Positions 60,421 through 64,000 of a stretch of 64,000 bases of DNA are shown piece after piece. The notes under the pieces are model-generated. The model made no database searches and was not told the origin of the DNA. It saw nothing but the letters and a program-made list of their open reading frames with translations. The stretch lies in assembly GCA_015680685.1 (NCBI GenBank), contig MNCI01006929.1, positions 215,605 to 279,604 of the forward strand. Reading direction: 5' to 3'. Position numbers and translations under genes: made by a program. The first letter of the stretch is position 1. The number at the start of each line of letters is the position of its first letter. The DNA is from Gnetum montanum. Taxonomy: Eukaryota; Streptophyta; Gnetopsida; Gnetales; Gnetaceae.

Positions 60421-62728
60421 TCTTATAATGAATTAGAAATTAATAAGTGATTTTTAACTTTTTATTTTTTAAATTTCATTGTTTATAATTTTTTATACCT
60501 TTTTCTTTTCTTAATACTTTTTCACATTCTTTAATTTCTTCTCATTCTCTTATACCTTTTCATTTCTTAATAATTTTTTAATTATTTGACATTTTCTAAT
60601 ACTTTATTGAATTTTTCACTTTCTTTTTACTTTTTCACATTTCTTGATACATTTTTCCATTTTTTTATACTTTTCAATTTCTTAATTCTTTAATATTTTT
60701 CCATCCTTTACTAATTTTTCATTTTTTGTTTTCATTTTCACTATCTTTTACAATTTTTCATACCTTGTTTCCATTTTACTTGTACATATTTTTGTCAAAT
60801 CATTAATAAAGCACCAAGAATAAGGAGGGATGTAGTCCCAAATTAGGTGAAGATTTCTCTATGTTATCAAGTCATAAGGAACTAATTGTTTATTGAGTGA
60901 GACCACAACATCCATCCAGTCATTCCAGTAATAGGAGGTTCTTACTATGGCCATAATGATATTCTTTTTCCTCTAAAAGTGAGAATAAACTTGTGATCAT
61001 TATGCCTAGATAGAAAAGTGAAGAACCAAGTGGGAACGTGTAGGGTGTGACATCAAGGAGATTTGTATAATCTCTTGGCTCACTACTATATGTTCTATCA
61101 TGCTACTAAGGTTGTAATCTTATCCTTGTAGAACTGATGTAAAATGAAAGTAAGAGTACAATAAGTTATGCCTTGCTCTATCACTAGAAAGACATGTTAC
61201 CCATGCCTGAAGGTAATCCTCTAGTAAAGTTTACACACATAAAAATAAAACTTATTCACATAATAAATTTTTAGGGGTTCCATTGGAAAGACATGTATCC
61301 ATGCCTGAAGGTAGGTGGCTTCTTAGGAATTTCAAAAAAATAAGAAAAATGCAATGAATAAACTCCTCCCTTAGACAAAATGCCAAGTGATGATGCTCCT
61401 TGTAACTGTGATAGTCTTATGGTTGTGCATTTGAGAGGTGAAATAATGCCATTTCACAAGACAATGGTTTGGACTTGGTTTGGAGCTTAAATAGAAAGGC
61501 TAATGACTACTTTAGTCACCAATAACACACAATAATTCATTATGCCTATGGTAAGACACCTCAGATCCCAATTTCTGCAATCCCTTCTAAAGTTTGTCTT
61601 ACCTCACTATACAATTAATCATAACTTATGGTTTTGAATAATATAGCATAATTTTCCCAACCTATTAATACTAACATGTGTGTTTTGCTAGATAGGTGTG
61701 CATTAAATTCAACTCCTTGGGTGCGTATGGACACTTTGAGGCTTGGTTATATAAGGGCATTAGGGCATAGTCTGCTTTGGGAAGAACCCACTTGTACAAC
61801 TATTATATTTCATACTTTGTGACCAATACCACATCATCTTCAGCCTTCCAAGAACAATAAATGTCAAAAATTACTTCCTTAAAATCAAATAACTTTGTTT
61901 ACACACCAAAAATTCATTCCCTTATCAACCATCTTATACATACTTAATAAAATTTTGTAGCCCAAGATTCCTTTATCATCAACTTTCAATGATTTTTTTT
62001 TTGCAACCAGAGCATCCTATCCACTCCAAAAACCTCTACACATCCTTCATATCTTCTAGACATTTGATTTAAATCACTTTTTTTTCCAAATAGAAAGTTT
62101 TGAAATTTTCATAGGTGATATCATAGCTATGATATTGAATGACCTATGAGATCGTATGTGCAATATCTGATCTATGATATCATGCATATAAATTAGTATA
62201 TATAGCATAGGGGAGTTTGACAAATTTTCATTTCTCATTTTCCATGTGAAGAGAGTTTCTGTCATTTTTTCTTCCCAACAAAGAGCTCTGACACTCATAA
62301 TGTGACCCTGGTAGTCCTAATTTCTGAAATTCTTGAAGCTTGTTAATCATGGAGCTCTCACCTTAGTTGTGGAGGAGTACTTGACATAATATTCTTGAAA
62401 TTTGAGCCAAAAATTTCTAATGCTCAAAAGATATCTTAAAGGGTAAGTATAAGGGAATAATAAGAATCCTACAAGTTCTTAATTGGTAATTGTGAAGGGT
62501 TGTATGGGAAATAACACCTAAGGGGGTTCCTTTTTAAAATTTTTCTTAACTCTACAATCATAATGAACTAAGAACTTTATCTAACTAAGGGCATGAGTAA
62601 GGAAAAGAGTTATTAAGAATTGATGTAAACATTTCAATAATTTCCAAACCCTTGATGATTTCAAATGGTCCCAAAAATAGGAGCAATGAGAGGACCTTCA
62701 TAGCCAACAAGAAAAAGATTAAGAGGCC
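60421..62728 (+). other. E4 noncoding region with LTR-like piece
   Basis: T-rich low-complexity sequence (60440-60790), then unassigned sequence. At 62100-62220 a cluster of GATATC-type boxes includes a perfect 18-bp palindrome (62118-62135), followed by TATA-like sequence. This resembles an LTR U3, so a truncated LTR may be inserted here. Confidence 0.5.
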
Positions 62729-63616
62729 ATGGAAGAGGCCGAACAAGGGAATAAACCCTACAAGCAGAGCAGCAAGCACAATCTTTTAGGATTCATCAAC
62801 AAACCCCATCCATAGAGCAATCTACCCAAGCTAAGGTAGAAGTTCCACAAGTACTAGAATAAGGAAAAAAATTCATGCTGTTATTTAAATGCCTCTAGGC
62901 CATTCAAGAGAAATCCATCATGTGATTATGGAACTTAACTTTGGTTCATTCATGAGTTTTCCCCATATGATATTAAGACACAACTCCAATGATCTCCCTT
63001 GTGGTCCACCTTGACAACAAGTGGAGATTGGTACTTAGTAGAGGCACTTAAATTTTGGAAAAATAAACAAGCATATGCTATAGTGAAGATTGATGGAATC
63101 TCAGTGTCTTAGTCAATTAAGGTGATTGTTGAAGCACTCAATGTGCCCAATGAAGGGACAAATATGACATAGCTTTCTACTAGATATGATACAGATGCAA
63201 AAAAGTTGTTGTTGTAGTAGGCATATGGTAAAGAGGATAAAGATTATAGTGAACTAGCTACATAAGAGAAAATTTATTTCAAAATTGGCACATATCACCT
63301 ATTTCAAAAGGATGTTGTAACCAACCTAGCCAAAAGAATGTTAGATTATTAGGAGTTATGCAAAATGGATAGAGCATTTGAAGAAGAAAGGAGGTAGTTT
63401 GCAACATGGTATGTAAAAGCAAATTAGATGTTCTTGCAACTACCATGCTCATGGGATGTACCAACTCCATCACACATTCCAGAATAGGCATGGACAATAC
63501 ATGATCCTAGAATGGAGGAAGAAAAACTTTAGGCATTACTCAACCAATACTACTTCAAGAAGCTTGATGAAAAGGAAAATCAACCAATGGAAGAGCCACC
63601 ACTTCCAAGAACCTAA
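62729..63616 (+). pseudogene. E4 ORF3, short form, homologous to E2 ORF3
   Basis: From 63023 to the TAA at 63614-63616 one frame runs without indels, with several stops. GDWYLVEALKFWKN, VIVEALNVPNEGT and EKIYFKIGTYHLF match the N-terminal third of E2 ORF3. LAKRMLDY, FATWYVKAN and WDVPTPSHIPE, then AWTIHDPRMEEEKL, match its C-terminus. The proline run and coiled-coil middle (about 600 codons) are missing, with the join near 63295-63315. The start at 62729 (MEEAEQGNK) is a guess. Function is unknown. Confidence 0.7.
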
Positions 63617-63794
63617 TCTACATCATGCTATTTAAAATTTTTCTTCTATTTTGTCATAAAATTGTGTTATTTTGTACAAACATTACTATGGCATTTAGTG
63701 TCATGTATAGTTCATTGGTCATGTATAGTCAAATCTACCTCCCAATTTTATAAGGAACTCTACCCTCATTTTTTTTAAGTCGAGGACGAGTTTC

Positions 63795-63812
63795 CAATCA
63801 GATGTGGCAGTA
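63795..63812 (+). promoter_or_regulatory. E4 polypurine tract, eroded
   Basis: gatgtggcagta lies directly before the 3' LTR start (tgataaag, 63813); it is less G-rich than in the other elements. Confidence 0.5.
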
Positions 63813-63965
63813 TGATAAAGTTAATTATTAATAATAATGATATAATGTCAATGATATCACAAAAACGATGTCATAATTGTGATATCGTAGCACATGCTAC
63901 ATCATTATTGATATGATATCTTGGAATGTGTGTAGCCCTATAAATACAACACTTGGATGCATAAT
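63813..63965 (+). repeat. E4 3' LTR, truncated by a nested LTR
   Basis: Matches the first 150 bp of the E4 5' LTR (46012 onward), including the inverted-repeat stem and TATA box, then stops where another LTR begins. Confidence 0.8.
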
Positions 63966-64000
63966 TGATGAGTGGCGAGCTACCCCTACACTCAACCATA
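63966..64000 (-). mobile_element. Terminus of a further minus-strand Athila-type LTR
   Basis: Starts tgatgagtggcgag and continues like the E1 LTR end (9840 onward). Only 35 bp are inside the window. Confidence 0.75.

Larger units (their letters stand above)
46012..63965 (+). mobile_element. Athila-type Ty3/gypsy element E4, gag-PR plus short ORF3, split by E3
   Basis: The 5' LTR is in two pieces, 46012-46593 and 56572-56855 (together 866 bp), separated by the complete element E3. Both LTR starts read tgataaagt; the 3' LTR begins at 63813 and is cut at 63965 by another LTR. Inside E4 (56857-63812) are a tRNA-Asp-like PBS, gag, protease, a short tail, a noncoding stretch, a short ORF3 and a PPT-like tract. 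RT, RNase H and integrase are missing, as in E1. Confidence 0.8.

Overview
This is nuclear DNA of a vascular plant with a large, repeat-rich genome. The evidence is a plant-type glutamate receptor-like gene with GT-AG introns, surrounded by long, mutated Ty3/gypsy (Athila-type) and Ty1/copia LTR retrotransposons. The very low gene density and old nested elements would suit a gymnosperm, but the sequence does not prove that. Nothing looks bacterial or organellar.

Layout. 1-9834: a probable solo LTR (537-1546) with a 45-bp higher-order tandem repeat in its U3, a GC-richer island with a hairpin (1821-2700), diffuse repeat relics and a 157-N gap (8926-9082). 9840-16963: minus-strand Athila-type element E1 with 801-bp LTRs and gag plus protease only. 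17664-22140: minus-strand copia element with most of RT missing. 22916-25347: two direct copies of an 0.8-kb repeat, each with a 20-bp minisatellite. 25293-28918: the one intact cellular gene, a glutamate receptor-like channel of 7 exons and 895 residues on the minus strand; its last 17 codons and stop lie inside the second repeat copy. 28945-29590: two tandem arrays in its promoter. 30744-43979: minus-strand Athila-type E2, 13.2 kb, perfect CCTAG target-site duplication, gag-PR-RT-RH-INT relics and an extra 918-codon frame (ORF3) between pol and the 3' LTR. 43985-46011: SINE-like modules and a coding-like relic. 46012-63965: plus-strand E4 (gag-PR plus a short ORF3), whose 5' LTR is split by a complete plus-strand E3 (46594-56571, gag-PR-RT-RH-INT). 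63966-64000: the start of a further minus-strand LTR.

The most interesting signal is ORF3. E2 and E4 carry homologous third frames downstream of the gag/pol region. The E2 copy has 35 stop codons but no net frameshift over 919 codons. The E4 copy keeps the N-terminal part and the conserved C-terminal block and lacks about 600 codons between them. All four Athila-type elements also carry, just before this 3' region, a G-rich polypurine-like motif that resembles their own 3' PPT.

All retroelement reading frames here are broken; only the receptor gene reads through cleanly. Splice sites, element borders and homologies were derived by eye, so borders may shift by a few bases.
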